DNA from: Paracoccaceae bacterium | GTDB lineage: Bacteria > Pseudomonadota > Alphaproteobacteria > Rhodobacterales > Rhodobacteraceae | DNA length: 64,000 nucleotides | Reading direction: 5' to 3' | NCBI GenBank assembly: GCA_017510335.1 | Contig: JAFWNM010000007.1 | Span: 62,001-126,000 of the forward strand | Part shown: positions 34,641 through 43,877 of the stretch, piece after piece | Layout of the letters: each line of letters opens with the position of its first letter | How positions within the stretch are numbered: the stretch's first letter is position 1 | Program-made: the position numbers and the translations under genes | The notes under the pieces: generated by a model | Database searches by the model: none | What the model saw: only the letters and a program-made list of their open reading frames with translations | What the model was told of the DNA's origin: nothing

Positions 34641-35472
34641 GCCATTTGTGATGCCCAAGGCCGGGACAGCCTTTGCGCGCACTGCCGAAGTGCATGACAC
34701 GACGATTGGCTGGCGCTTCATCAACCCGCTGATGCAGGCGCAATACGGCGTTGGGTCGATGCCCGAAACCGCCAAGAATGTGGCCGAGGATTTCAGCATT
34801 TCGCGCGCTGATCAGGATGCGTTTGCACTGCGTTCCCAACAAAAGGCCGGGCGTGCCCTGCAAAAAGGCCGCCTTGCGCTTGAAATTACGCCGGTCACCC
34901 TGCTGCGGCGCAAGGGGCCGCCCCCAAGTTTTGCGACAGACGAACACCCGCGACCTGATACCACCGCCCGGGCGTTTGCCGCACTCAAGGCCCCGTTCCG
35001 GCAGGGCGGGTCAGTCACGGCGGGCAATGCGTCGGGCGTCAATGATGGTGCAGCGGCACTTATCATCGCCTCCGAAGGGGCAGCGCTGCGCCATGGACTG
35101 ACCCCGATTGCGCGCGTTCTGGGCGGGGCGAGTGCAGGTGTTGCGCCGCGCATCATGGGGTTTGGTCCCGCGCCTGCGTTACAAAAGCTGATGGCGCGGC
35201 TTGGCCTGACGCAATCCGATTTTGATGTGATCGAATTGAACGAGGCCTTTGCCAGTCAGGGGCTTGCCACGCTGCGCCATCTGGGAATTGCGGATGATGA
35301 TGCGCGCGTCAACCCCAATGGCGGCGCAATTGCGCTTGGGCACCCGCTGGGCATGTCCGGTGCGCGGATCACGGGCGCCGCAGCGTTGGAACTTGCGCAA
35401 ACAGGGGGGCGGCGGGCGCTTGCCACCATGTGCATCGGCGTTGGTCAGGGTATCGCCATCGCCCTGTCGCGT
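34630..35472 (+). pseudogene. Acetyl-CoA acyltransferase (PcaF-like thiolase) remnant
   Basis: From SRAPFVMPKAG (34633) onward the reading frame matches beta-ketoadipyl-CoA thiolases: DTTIGWRFINPLMQAQYG, then SMPETAKNVAEDFSISRADQ, ELNEAFASQG, GGAIALGHPLGMSGARI (catalytic His) and MCIGVGQG (second Cys). The first 130 or so residues, with the nucleophilic Cys, are absent; upstream DNA belongs to the CMD fragment on the other strand. The C-terminus runs without its own stop into the acyl-CoA dehydrogenase remnant. It cannot be active. Confidence 0.85.
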
Positions 35473-36107
35473 GACATACGGACTTACCCCCGAACAAGCC
35501 GAACTGGCGCAGGCTGTGCGCCGCTTCGCAACAGGCAACCTTGGCGCGGGCGCATTCGCGCGAATACCCATGGGATAACGCGCAGCAACTGGCCGATATG
35601 GGCATGCTGGGAATTACAATCCGCGAAGAAGATGGCGGTATCGGTGGCACATTGATGGATGCAGTCATCACCATTCAGGAACTGGCCATGCTGTGCCCCA
35701 AAAGGTGCCGATGTGGTGCAGGCGGGCAATTTCGGGCCGATCCGCACCTTTGCCGAATTCGCCACCCCCGCCCAAAAGGCGCGCTGGGGAAATTCGCGGA
35801 AATGACAGTGAAACTGGAAGCCGCCCAGATGCTGCTATACCGCGCCGCACAGGATGCGGATGCCAATGGCCTGCCATCAGCGCTTGATACGGCAGTGGCC
35901 AAACTGGCCTGCAACGAGGCAGGGTTTGACGCGGCAAACGAGGCCATGCAAGCGATGGGGGCCTACGGGTATTCGACCGAGAGTCTGGTGGAATATTGCT
36001 TAAAACGCACGTGCGGATGGCAAATTTCCGGGGGATCGCTGGAAATGTTGAAAAACCGAATTCCCGAACATGTCTTTGACCGGCGCTTCAATCAAAGGCC
36101 GTCGTGA
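35471..36107 (+). pseudogene. Acyl-CoA dehydrogenase remnant (two frameshifts, internal deletion)
   Basis: Begins GTG at 35471 as MTYGLTPEQAELAQAVRRFA, shifts frame near 35540 into HSREYPWDNAQQLADMGMLG, shifts again near 35698 at an A-run into GADVVQAGNFGPIRTFAEFA, then jumps near 35800 to the C-terminal helices (MTVKLEAAQMLLYRAA, then MGAYGYSTESLVEYCLKRTC and GGSLEMLKNRI). About 200 central residues, including the FAD and substrate region, are gone. Its last stop overlaps the next start (TGATG), a relic of the former operon. Confidence 0.85.
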
Positions 36108-36895
36108 TGGCTGCGCAAGTCTGGCAAAAGGCGCTGCTGCGTCCGGACAGCATAGCCCTTGTGGGGGTGTCTGATGACCCTTTGAAAACGTCGGGTCGCC
36201 CGCTGCGGTTTTTGCGTACGGCCGGATATGGCGGCACAGTCTAGGCGATCAATCCCACCCGCGCGACAGTCCAAGGCGAGCAAGCCTATGCGTCGCTGGA
36301 CGACCTGCCTGCGGTGCCTGACCATGCGTTCATTCTGACCGGCGCCGCGCGCGCTGGACGCTTTGGAAGATTGCGAAGCGCGCGGTGTCGCGGTGGCGAC
36401 AGTTCTGGCCACAGGCTTTGCCGAGGCGGGCGCTGCAGGGCAGGAAAACCTGGAACGTCTGCAAGCGCTGATTGCCCGTGGAAAACTGCGTGTGCTGGGG
36501 GCGTCATCCATCGGGCTGGCCAATCGGCATAATGGCATGACCTTGACGGCCAATGCAGCCTTCGCCGAACCGGACCTGCCAAAAGGCGGGCTGTTCGTGG
36601 CGTCGCATAGTGGCCGCCTTATCGGCGCGCTGATGTCGCGCGGCAAGCGCAAGGGGCTTGGCTTTGCGGGGCTGGTGTCGGTGGGCGATGTCTGCATGGC
36701 CGCGCTTGATGATTCAAAGGTCGCGGGCTTCTTGCTGTTTCTGGAACAAATGAACCACGCCGACCGCTTGCGCGATTTTGCTAAGGCGGCAGCGGCGCGC
36801 GGCAAGCCCGTCGCGGCGTTCAAGCTGGGTCGATCCGACGCGGCGGCGGAACTGGCGCAATCGCATGCTGGCGCGCTGGCCGGCGCGGACGAGGT
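36107..36895 (+). pseudogene. NDP-forming acyl-CoA synthetase remnant
   Basis: Starts ATG 36107 (LLRPDSIALVGVSDDPLKTS), a CoA-binding domain. Codon 46 is TAG at 36242, where family members have Tyr in V-Y-x-INP. A frameshift in a GC-repeat near 36350 moves the frame to LEDCEARGVAVATVLATGFA and then ASHSGRLIGALMSRGKRKGL. The match ends near 36895 in QSHAGALAGADEV, where another gene fragment begins. The downstream ATP-grasp part is missing. Confidence 0.8.
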
Positions 36896-37306
36896 TGCTG
36901 GAAATCGTTCGGGGAACGCAGAGCAGCGACCATGCAATGGCCACTGGCTTTTCGGTGGCGCGGATGCTGGGCAAGCAGCCCGTCGAGGCGCGCAATGCCT
37001 TTGGTTTTATTGGCAACCGCGTTTATGCCGCGTATCGCATGGCCTGTGAATTCATGCTGGAAGATGGCGCTTTCATGCACGATGTCGACACGGCCCTGGG
37101 AGCGTTCGGTTTCGCAATGGGGCCGTTTGCCGTGGCCGATCTTTCGGGCCTTGATATTGCATCGCGTATGCGCCAGCAACAAGCCCCCCGCCGGAACCTG
37201 GCTGACCGCTATGTTCATATTCCTGACCGCCTGTGCGAAGCGGGCCGGTTCGGTCGCAAAACAGGTGCAGGGTATTACCGCTATGATAATGCGGGCAAGC
37301 CGCTGG
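36890..37306 (+). pseudogene. 3-hydroxyacyl-CoA dehydrogenase C-terminal fragment
   Basis: LLEIVRGTQSSDHAMATGFS, NAFGFIGNRVYAAYRMACEF and GAFGFAMGPFAVADLSGLDI match the C-terminal domain of FadB/FadJ-type dehydrogenases. The N-terminal NAD domain and hydratase part are absent. It is joined on both sides to pieces of the acyl-CoA synthetase. Confidence 0.8.
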
Positions 37307-37392
37307 TCGTCTACAAGGTTGGACGTTCGGAATCCGGTGCGCGTGCAGCCGTGTCGCATACTGGCGCAATGACGGGCTTCAGCCCGCGATGA
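37307..37392 (+). pseudogene. Second small acyl-CoA synthetase fragment
   Basis: VVYKVGRSESGARAAVSHTG, followed by AMTG, matches the NDP-forming acyl-CoA synthetase segment just upstream of the ATP-grasp domain. It shares the (Y/F)K-x-GRS...SH-x-GA pattern with 36825-36890 of the first fragment, so the hydroxyacyl-CoA dehydrogenase piece lies between two related junctions. Confidence 0.6.
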
Positions 37393-37801
37393 CGACCAAC
37401 CCATCCACTGCGGCCACGTCCTGGGTGGAAATAACCGGGGCGTCGCGGACAGTGGCGGTCCGTGGGACAAACACCATGTGTTGCGTCACTTTTCCGATCT
37501 GGGGCGTGATTTCGACAATGTCCCCTATTTTGACCGGCGCCAGAAACTGATGATTCAGGCTGATTGTGGCCCCGCGTTCCGCGCCGGCTACCAGCCTTGC
37601 GGCTTGTCCCAGCGCACGATCCACGAATGTCATCAGCATGCCACCATGCACGACACCATTGCGATTGGCATGAATTTCCTGCGCAATGAAGGCAACTTGC
37701 CCCACGCCTGCGACATTGCGCCGCCACAACCCGCCGACATGTCCGATAAACCCGTCATCAGGTTCCAGATACCAGCCCGCATTTTCCAAACTTGTGCTCA
37801 T
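37379..37801 (-). CDS. PaaI-type hotdog thioesterase
   Basis: 140 residues from ATG 37801 (MSTSLENAGWYLE). HANRNGVVHGGMLMTFVDRA is the hotdog helix with the conserved Asn/His-Gly-Gly of PaaI/acyl-CoA thioesterases. It hydrolyses acyl-CoA esters. The last dozen residues (AAVDGLVVIAG) are unlike the usual KV-W/V-x ending, and the gene abuts the fragment region, so its 3' end may be altered. It is one of two intact-looking genes in the graveyard. Confidence 0.75.
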   Translation of the reverse strand: MSTSLENAGWYLEPDDGFIGHVGGLWRRNVAGVGQVAFIAQEIHANRNGVVHGGMLMTFVDRALGQAARLVAGAERGATISLNHQFLAPVKIGDIVEITPQIGKVTQHMVFVPRTATVRDAPVISTQDVAAVDGLVVIAG

Positions 37802-37982
37802 AGCGAATCTTGTGCGGCAAGGCGGGCCATCAGGCAAGTCAATGTTGCGCGGTCAGAGGCATACTTTTTGTTATGCGCGCCCCAAGTTTAGACTGTTGTG
37901 CGAATTGGTCATTGCACAGACACTCGCCCCACAAGAATGAGTGCCGAACCACAGGGAGGGGACAGTGCTGGATTGAAATTAC

Positions 37983-38421
37983 AGAGATATCGTTGCCGGT
38001 TTCGGGTTGACGGTCTTTGGTTCAGGGGCCGTCATTTGGCCTTGTCGAATTATGCCACCGGAACCGTCACCCGCATGGGGCCGGGCATGATGCCTGCCGC
38101 CTTGGGGGCGATGCTGGCGGTCTTCGGGCTGCTGATCGCGGTTCCGGCATTCCTGCAGAACGGAACAAAAGTTGATGTCCGCTTCCGTGCGCTGATTGTG
38201 CTGTCCGCCAGCATCCTGAGTTTCGCGCTGATGATCGAGGAATTCGGGCTGGTCCCGTCGGTCTTTGCGACAACGCTTATCGCAACCTTCGCGGAAACCA
38301 AGGTTCCGACGACACGCGCCCTGATCCTTGCCGGTGCGACAGCCTTTGTGAGCTGGGCCGTCTTCATCTTGGGGCTGGGCCTGAGCATACCTGCATTTGG
38401 CTGGTCCTTCTTGCAAACCTG
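37983..38421 (+). pseudogene. tctB: Tripartite tricarboxylate transporter small permease remnant
   Basis: RDIVAGFGLTVFGSGAVIW in one frame is continued after a shift near 38040 by LSNYATGTVTRMGPGMMPAA in another, the typical TctB N-terminus. The three following membrane segments are readable. A TGA stands just before RDIV (37976), and the C-terminus runs into tctA sequence without a proper stop. Confidence 0.75.
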
Positions 38422-39180
38422 TTGCCGGGTCTTGAAACGGCAATCACGCCCACGAACCTGTTTTATTGTTTCGCGGGTGTGTTTCCTGGAACCTTCGTGG
38501 GGGTTATACTGGGCATTGGTCGGCTGGCCGCGATTTCGATGTTGTTCCCGATCACCTTCCACCTGGACCCGACTGCGGCGCTTATCATGCTGGCGGGCAT
38601 ATACTACGGAACGACTATGGCGGGTCGACTGCGTCCATTCTGCTGAACATGCCGGGGGCCACGTCATCGGCAGTGACCTGTCTGGACGGGTATCCGATGG
38701 CCCAGAAGGGCCGCGCCGGTGTCGCGCTTTTCATGACAACGATTGCGTCTTTCGTGGGCGGGTCAATCGGGATTGTCATCTTAGCCTGTTTTCGCCATTG
38801 ATTCCCGAATACGCTTTGACCTTCGGACCGGCGGAATATTTCGCGCTGATGGTTCTGGGGCTTGTCGCGGCTTCCACCGTCACCAATGTGACACCGTCCA
38901 AGGGCATTGCGATGGTCATTCTTGGAATGCTGATTGCAACGGTCGGGATCGACAGCCAAAGCGGGGCCGCGCGCTTCACCTTCGGTTCCATGAGTTTGAT
39001 GGACGGGTTCGGCATCAGTGCCATGGCAATGGGGCTGTTCGGCATTGGCGAGATTCTGAGTTCGGTGGGCACGAAGCGCGATGGCAGCATCGACAGGGAA
39101 AGCACACGGCTTCGCAACATGGTGCCAACCCGGAAGGACTGGTCGCGTTCCTGGAAACCGGGCCTGCGCGGATCGGCAAC
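38422..39180 (+). pseudogene. tctA: Tripartite tricarboxylate transporter large permease remnant
   Basis: LETAITPTNLFYCFAGVFPG, followed by FPITFHLDPTAALIMLAGIY, is the TctA start. A frameshift near 38615 leads to YGGSTASILLNMPGATSSAV, another near 38783 to FGPAEYFALMVLGLVAASTV, and the match stops near NMVPTRKDWSRSWKPGLRGS (about 39170). The C-terminal half, about 250 residues, is deleted and tctC sequence follows directly. Confidence 0.8.
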
Positions 39181-39880
39181 CTGCTGTTGCTGATCAACAC
39201 TGCCGCGATTGCCACAGCCCCCGCCCTGCAAAGCGACCTGCAATTTGACCCGATCGACGACATCACACCGATTTCGCTTCTGATCACCAGCCCCTATGTT
39301 CTGGTCGGCGGTGCAAATGTCCAATCACAGGATTTCTCCAGCTTCATGGAAGAAGCGCAGAACCGCCCCATGTTCATGGCAACAGCCGGGCCTGGCAGTT
39401 CGGGTCATACCATCTGAACTTGTCATTCAGGCAGCGGACCTTCCCGCTGATGTGGTGCATTTCGGCGGCGCAGGCGAGGCGCCGACCAATCTGATGGGCG
39501 GCCATGCGGATACCTATAGTTCCACCATGCAAAGTGTGGTGCCTCATGTCAATGACGGGCGCGCGAAGGCGCTGGCCGTTCTGGCACCAGCGCGGTTTGC
39601 CCTGCTGCCAGATATCCAGTCCAGTGGCGAAGTTGGCGTGTCGGGCGTCGAACTGGAAGGCTGGGTCGCAATCTTTGCCCTTGGCGGCATGGAAGAAGAC
39701 CTTGCAAACCGGGTCAATGCCGATCTGGCTGTAGCGATGGCCACAGACCGCATGCAGGAACAACTTGCGCAGACCTATGCGATTGCGGGTAGCCTGTCAT
39801 CGGCAAAATTCACCGAGATATATGTGCGTGACCTGCAAATCTGGCAAGACCTGGCCACTGAGCGTGGCATCGGCCAGTAA
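39181..39880 (+). pseudogene. tctC: Tripartite tricarboxylate transporter binding-protein remnant
   Basis: Starts mid-protein at LLINTAAIATAPALQSDLQF (no signal peptide) and continues DPIDDITPISLLITSPYVLV. After ATAGPGSSGH a frameshift near 39410 passes to VIQAADLPADVVHFGGAGEA. The C-terminus is complete and is followed by a terminator at 39904. With tctB and tctA also broken, the whole transporter is dead. Confidence 0.8.
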
Positions 39881-39903
39881 CCGCCAGAGGGCACGAATGC
39901 AGG

Positions 39904-39933
39904 AAGCCGGCGCATGTTTGGGCCGGCTTTTCA
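39904..39933 (+). terminator. Rho-independent terminator after the tctC remnant
   Basis: AAGCCGGC at 39904-39911 pairs with GCCGGCTT at 39922-39929, followed by TTC. It also lies at the 3' side of the convergent dehydrogenase gene. Confidence 0.65.
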
Positions 39934-40929
39934 ATTTGCCGATAGCAGTCGCAGTGGTTTTCCATTCAGCCAGCCATCCAGATTTTCGACTGTCTGGCCA
40001 TAGAAGCTCTCAAACGTCTCTTGCACGGCATAGCCCAGATGTGGCGTTGCCAGCACATTGGGCAGGCTGCGGATCGGGGCGTCCGGCGACAGCGGTTCAT
40101 GGTCATACACATCAATTCCCGCGCCGCCAATCCTGCCGCCAGACAGCGCGTCAAGAAGCGCACCCTGATCGACCAATGGCCCGCGCGCGGTATTGATCAG
40201 CAACGCGTCGGGTTTCATGCGCAACAGGTCCCCGGCGCCGATGATCCCCTTGGTGGCCGGACCAAGCACCAGATGCAGCGACACAATGTCAGATTGGCAA
40301 AACAGTGTTTCCTTGTCGACATGTGTTGCCCCGCCCGCTTGTGCGCGTTCTGCCGTCAGGTTCGGACTCCAGGCGATGACATCCATCCCGAAGGCCCTTG
40401 CGACCAGCGCCATGCGCGTGCCCAATTTGCCAAGGCCCACCAGCCCCAACGTGCGCCCATGAACCGCGCGTCCAAGGCGCGTTTGCCATTCCCCTGCGCG
40501 CATCGCAGCAGCCTCGGCGGGTAGGTGGCGCATCAGGCCAAAGATCAGCCCCCATGCCAGTTCGACTGTTGCGAATACGCCGTTGCCACTGCCATCGGTC
40601 GTCATGACAGGAATGCCAAGTGCCGCTGCAGTGTCGCTGTCAAGTGTCCGGTTCTGGCGCCCCGTCGCAGCGATGGCTTTCAAATTCGGCAATCCGCGCA
40701 AAATGTTGCCGGGCAGGTCGGTGCGTTCACGCAACAGGCAAATCGCATCAAACGGGGCCAGATCATCGATCAGGCGTTCAGGGGGGATGGCCTTGGTCAG
40801 AAAGGTTAGATCCGCGCGGTCCGCCAGCCGTGACCAGTCGGCAAGCCGGTGTGCAACGCCCATGTAATCGTCAAGGACAGCAACCCTGACCTTGCGGCCA
40901 GTGGGCAATGGGCGGTGGTGCTGGGTCAT
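39931..40929 (-). CDS. D-2-hydroxyacid dehydrogenase (NAD-dependent)
   Basis: 332 residues. LGLVGLGKLGTRMALVARAF is the NAD-binding motif; Arg in LINTARGPLVDQGALL, Glu in IDVYDHEPL and His in ATPHLGYA form the catalytic set. It interconverts 2-oxo and D-2-hydroxy acids; substrate unknown, though the Pro-rich N-terminus and loop RERTDLPGNIL suggest the phosphoglycerate-dehydrogenase-like subgroup common in Roseobacters. The start overlaps the stop of the truncated AbrB gene (ATGA), showing they once formed an operon. It appears intact. Confidence 0.88.
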   Translation of the reverse strand: MTQHHRPLPTGRKVRVAVLDDYMGVAHRLADWSRLADRADLTFLTKAIPPERLIDDLAPFDAICLLRERTDLPGNILRGLPNLKAIAATGRQNRTLDSDTAAALGIPVMTTDGSGNGVFATVELAWGLIFGLMRHLPAEAAAMRAGEWQTRLGRAVHGRTLGLVGLGKLGTRMALVARAFGMDVIAWSPNLTAERAQAGGATHVDKETLFCQSDIVSLHLVLGPATKGIIGAGDLLRMKPDALLINTARGPLVDQGALLDALSGGRIGGAGIDVYDHEPLSPDAPIRSLPNVLATPHLGYAVQETFESFYGQTVENLDGWLNGKPLRLLSAN

Positions 40930-41701
40930 TTGCGGTGTTCCTTGGGGTGTTTTCGGTTTTTGTAGCGCACGATCAGTCGCACGATCCACGGGATATTCGG
41001 CATGAAAATGAAAATCCGGACAAGATGGAATGTCGTGATCAGCACGACGTTCTGGCCAAGAAATTTGGCCGTCAGCGCCATTTCATTCACCCCGGCGGGG
41101 GCGGCCCCCAACACCATTATTTGCCAATCCACCCCGGTTACCATTGCAATCAGGACCGCGCTGAACGGACATAGCGCCAACAGCAAGACTGAAGATGCAG
41201 CATTTACAAGCGTCAATCGCAGGGACGACGCCACGAAGTCGCGCCGGAATGTCGCCCCAAGCCAGGTTCCAAGCAATATTTGCGCCAGTGCCAGAATATC
41301 GGGCGGATAGGGCATAAGCCCTGATCCGCTGACGGCCAGCAGCGCGGCTATGGCCATTGGTCCCAGAAAGTTCGGGTTGGGCACGCGCAGGATGCAAAAC
41401 AGCCACGCGCCCGCCAACCCGGCCGCGGCAAGAACCAGTAACGGCAGGGGGTCGAATTGCCCCAAAGAAACAGGGGTGCGCTGTGCAACCAGCCAGCCGG
41501 CCAGAGCATATATGGCGAAAGGAAGCAGGATCAGGACAGATGCCAGACGCAGCGTTTGCAAGACGACCACAGGCGCGGGGTCTATGTCTGCGGCCCGTGC
41601 CATCCTCGCGGCCTCGACAGGGCTGGTGGGAACAAATGACAAAAAGGACTGCGCCAGACTTAGCCCGGTCATGCGCGCTACCAGTAGCGCAACAGCAAAC
41701 A
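40926..41701 (-). pseudogene. AbrB-family permease, N-terminal part lost
   Basis: The readable part begins near VALLVARMTGLSLAQSFLSF and runs through seven or so helices to MALTAKFLGQNVVLITTFHL and a basic tail. It is an AbrB-type (formerly 'ammonia monooxygenase' annotated) membrane protein, but about 100 N-terminal residues are missing. The frame stays open upstream to 42110 by chance, passing through a perfect inverted repeat at 41702-41758 and into unrelated DNA. A complete homologue lies at 60633-61805. Confidence 0.7.
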
Positions 41702-41758
41702 TGCACATACCCGGTCGCCAGCGCCGCACCAGACGGCGCTGGCGACCGGGTATGTGCA
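41702..41758. repeat. Perfect 25-bp inverted repeat with 7-nt loop
   Basis: Arms 41702-41726 and 41734-41758 are exact reverse complements; the loop is CACCAGA. No T-run follows on either strand. The left arm is joined to the AbrB remnant and the right arm reads into an enoyl-CoA hydratase remnant, so the repeat marks a rearrangement breakpoint rather than a normal terminator. Confidence 0.85.
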
Positions 41759-41979
41759 AGCGAAGCATTGCTGGATGCGGCATGCGCATGGGCCGAAGAC
41801 CTAACCCAAGGGTCGCCCGCGGCAGTGGCCTTGACCAAGGGCATTCTGGACAAGACATTTGAGAGTTCGGATGAAGACATCTTCGCACTTGGCCGGCAGG
41901 CGCAGGCAATCTGCTATTGAACCAAAGAACATCGCGCTTCGGTTGAGGCCTTTCTTCAGAAAGCTGATACAAAGCCATA
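41741..41979 (+). pseudogene. Enoyl-CoA hydratase/isomerase C-terminal fragment
   Basis: DRVCASEALLDAACAWAEDL, then SPAAVALTKGILDKTFESSD and FALGRQAQAICY, match the end of crotonase-family proteins. An in-frame TGA follows CY at 41918-41920, after which TKEHRASVEAFLQKADTKP and a TAG complete the usual C-terminus. The N-terminal 170 or so residues are missing. The following 41980-42168 holds another unassigned decayed stretch (AGWDWAHGILAARADDARIR in one frame). Confidence 0.7.
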
Positions 41980-42168
41980 GCCCCCTTGGTCTGCGCGGGC
42001 AGGCTGGGACTGGGCGCATGGTATACTTGCGGCGCGGGCGGATGATGCGCGTATCCGCGCCGTCCCCCCCCCCGCAGACAACCACTTGCCGGGGCTGTGG
42101 CGCGCTTCACACCTGCCCGCCCCCGATACGCATTGCGTGGTGGGGGCGGGCCTGAAACCCGTGCAAGA

Positions 42169-43587
42169 TTACGCGGACACCAGCGCAGGTTCCTTGCTCG
42201 TGATCATGGCAGGGCGTTGGGACCGCCAGTCGGTGGCCAACTCATAGGCATGGCCCGCCCGCATCAGACCCGCTTCTTCAAATGGCCGCGCGACAAGTTG
42301 CAAGCCCAGCGGCAAACCTTGCGGCCCAAAACCACCACATAGTGACAGCGCAGGAACCCCCGCGACATTGAAGGGGAAGGTAAAATTGGGTTTGGTCAGA
42401 TTGTCCCATCGCGGAACCTGGTCGATCAGGGGCGCTTCGCCGGGGTTTGATGCCGTCAGCAGGATGTCGACATCGCGCATGACCGCTGCCAGTTCCGCGC
42501 ATAATTCCCGCCTGAAGCGGACGGCCTGCAGGTAATCGGCCCCGGTGACAAAACTGCCAAGGAACATACGGTCCCTGACGCGCGCTGAAAACGTATCAAG
42601 GCGTGTCATGGCCCAGTCTTCATAGGCGGCCAAACGCTCGGCGGCGGAAATCAGGAAGCCGCACGCAGACCAGTCCTGCAGGGATGGCAAGGTCACATCG
42701 ACCACAGTTGCGCCTGCGGCCTCGTAAATCCTGATGGCGTCGGTGATGCTGGCCTGGGTTGCTGGGGAAACAGGGTGGTCGGTTTCATGGAAATGGCGCA
42801 CAACGCCAATGCGCAGCCCCCTGACACCATCGCCAATTCCTGAAACATAATCCGGCACAGGCCTGTTGGCGCTGGCCGGGTCGGCGGGGTCATGACCTGC
42901 AAGGCTTTGCAGCATTATGGCGCAATCCTCGACTGTCCAGCACATCGGGCCGATATGGTCCAGACTATAGGCCGCTGGCGCAACGCCCGCGCGGCTGACC
43001 AGCCCATAGGTTGGCTTCAAGCCCGCAATTCCACACAGCGAAGCGGGGCCGCGAATAGACCCGCCCGTGTCTGTTCCGATCCCGCCCAGTACCAGACCTG
43101 CCGCCACAGCCGCGCCGGTCCCGCTGGACGATCCGGCGGTGAAATGCGCTGTATTCCACGGGTTGCGCGAAGGCGGATCAGGTAGATCAAAGGATGGCCC
43201 GCCATCTGCGAATTCATGCGTTGTCAGTTTGCCCATCAGAACGGACCCTGCCGCATCCAGACTGGCCGCGCAGGTCGCGTCCTTATCCGGTATGTTGTCG
43301 GCCAGAAAACGCGACTGGCAGGTGGTCAGAATGCCCTTGGTATCTACGATATCCTTCAGGCCGACCGGAATGCCATGCATCTTGCTTCGCGGGCCTGATG
43401 CCATGATCTCGGCCTCAGCCTTGCGCGCATCGCTTAGGGCGCGGTCTTCTGTAAGGGTCACAAACGCATGAAGCTCTGGTTCCATGACACGAATCCGTGC
43501 AAGGCATTCTTGTGTCAGTTCGACGGGCGATATGGTTTTTGCGGCCAGCGCTTTTGCGGCCGCGGCGATGGTTGGAATCTGTGACAT
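42169..43587 (-). CDS. Amidase-signature hydrolase, pair 1 (type B)
   Basis: 472 residues. The catalytic triad of the amidase-signature family is complete: Lys78 (VGLKDIVDT), the cis-Ser in AGSSSGTGAAV, and nucleophile Ser177 (GTDTGGSIRGPA). It cleaves a C-N amide or ureido bond, releasing ammonia or an amine. It shares HEFADGGPSFDLPDPPSRNP with amidase 3 (48064), so the two are paralogues. A 66-residue AtzG-like gene lies 11 bp upstream on the same strand. GatA and AtzE are relatives; substrate unknown. Confidence 0.92.
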   Translation of the reverse strand: MSQIPTIAAAAKALAAKTISPVELTQECLARIRVMEPELHAFVTLTEDRALSDARKAEAEIMASGPRSKMHGIPVGLKDIVDTKGILTTCQSRFLADNIPDKDATCAASLDAAGSVLMGKLTTHEFADGGPSFDLPDPPSRNPWNTAHFTAGSSSGTGAAVAAGLVLGGIGTDTGGSIRGPASLCGIAGLKPTYGLVSRAGVAPAAYSLDHIGPMCWTVEDCAIMLQSLAGHDPADPASANRPVPDYVSGIGDGVRGLRIGVVRHFHETDHPVSPATQASITDAIRIYEAAGATVVDVTLPSLQDWSACGFLISAAERLAAYEDWAMTRLDTFSARVRDRMFLGSFVTGADYLQAVRFRRELCAELAAVMRDVDILLTASNPGEAPLIDQVPRWDNLTKPNFTFPFNVAGVPALSLCGGFGPQGLPLGLQLVARPFEEAGLMRAGHAYELATDWRSQRPAMITSKEPALVSA

Positions 43588-43598
43588 CGGTTTTCCCT

Positions 43599-43799
43599 TC
43601 AGGTTGAAGATGTCTGAACAGGGGCGAAAACTGCCACTGGTTCAGCCATGTAGCTGCGTGGTTTGCGGACGCGCGATGCCATGGCGCGAACCAGGCCGTA
43701 GGCTTCGTAAAACTCCGCGAGTTCGGCCTCGTCATAGGTCAGGCCCTGCTGGGCGATAAGCGACCGGAAGTCCTTTTGGGATAGATCGGTATGTGTCAT
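43599..43799 (-). CDS. AtzG/GatC-like small partner of amidase 1
   Basis: 66 residues. A helical N-terminus (FRSLIAQQGLTYDEAELAEF) is followed by MASRVRKPRSYMAEPVAVFA, with the EPA-x-x-F ending typical of AtzG/DUF4089 proteins. AtzG binds the 1-carboxybiuret hydrolase AtzE as GatC binds GatA. The gene is directly upstream of amidase 1, as in the other three pairs here. AAAGAGG lies before the start. Binding to the amidase is inferred from context and motif. Confidence 0.75.
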   Translation of the reverse strand: MTHTDLSQKDFRSLIAQQGLTYDEAELAEFYEAYGLVRAMASRVRKPRSYMAEPVAVFAPVQTSST

Positions 43800-43865
43800 T
43801 CAATGCCTCTTTCTTGGAAGGAATGCCGCGGGCAGGGGGAAAGCCTGCCTTGGGGAGTATGCAAC

Positions 43866-43877
43866 ATTGTATCCAAT
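43866..43877. promoter_or_regulatory. Shared amidase-island box, copy 1
   Basis: ATTGTATCCAAT, an imperfect palindrome of ATTG and CAAT. It lies 67 bp before the start of the pair-1 small gene. Confidence 0.5.

Noticed and set aside
41760-42110. Long upstream extension of the AbrB remnant frame
   Set aside because: The translation is Pro/Arg/Gly-rich and antisense to the enoyl-CoA hydratase fragment; the open frame is chance.
41980-42168. Readable stretch AGWDWAHGILAARADDARIR and following residues
   Set aside because: It has protein-like composition in one frame but I could not place it in any family, so no gene or pseudogene is claimed.
34143-42168. Insertion sequence or prophage as cause of the degraded region
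   Set aside because: No transposase, integrase, terminal repeats or direct target repeats were recognised; the pattern is deletion and frameshift.
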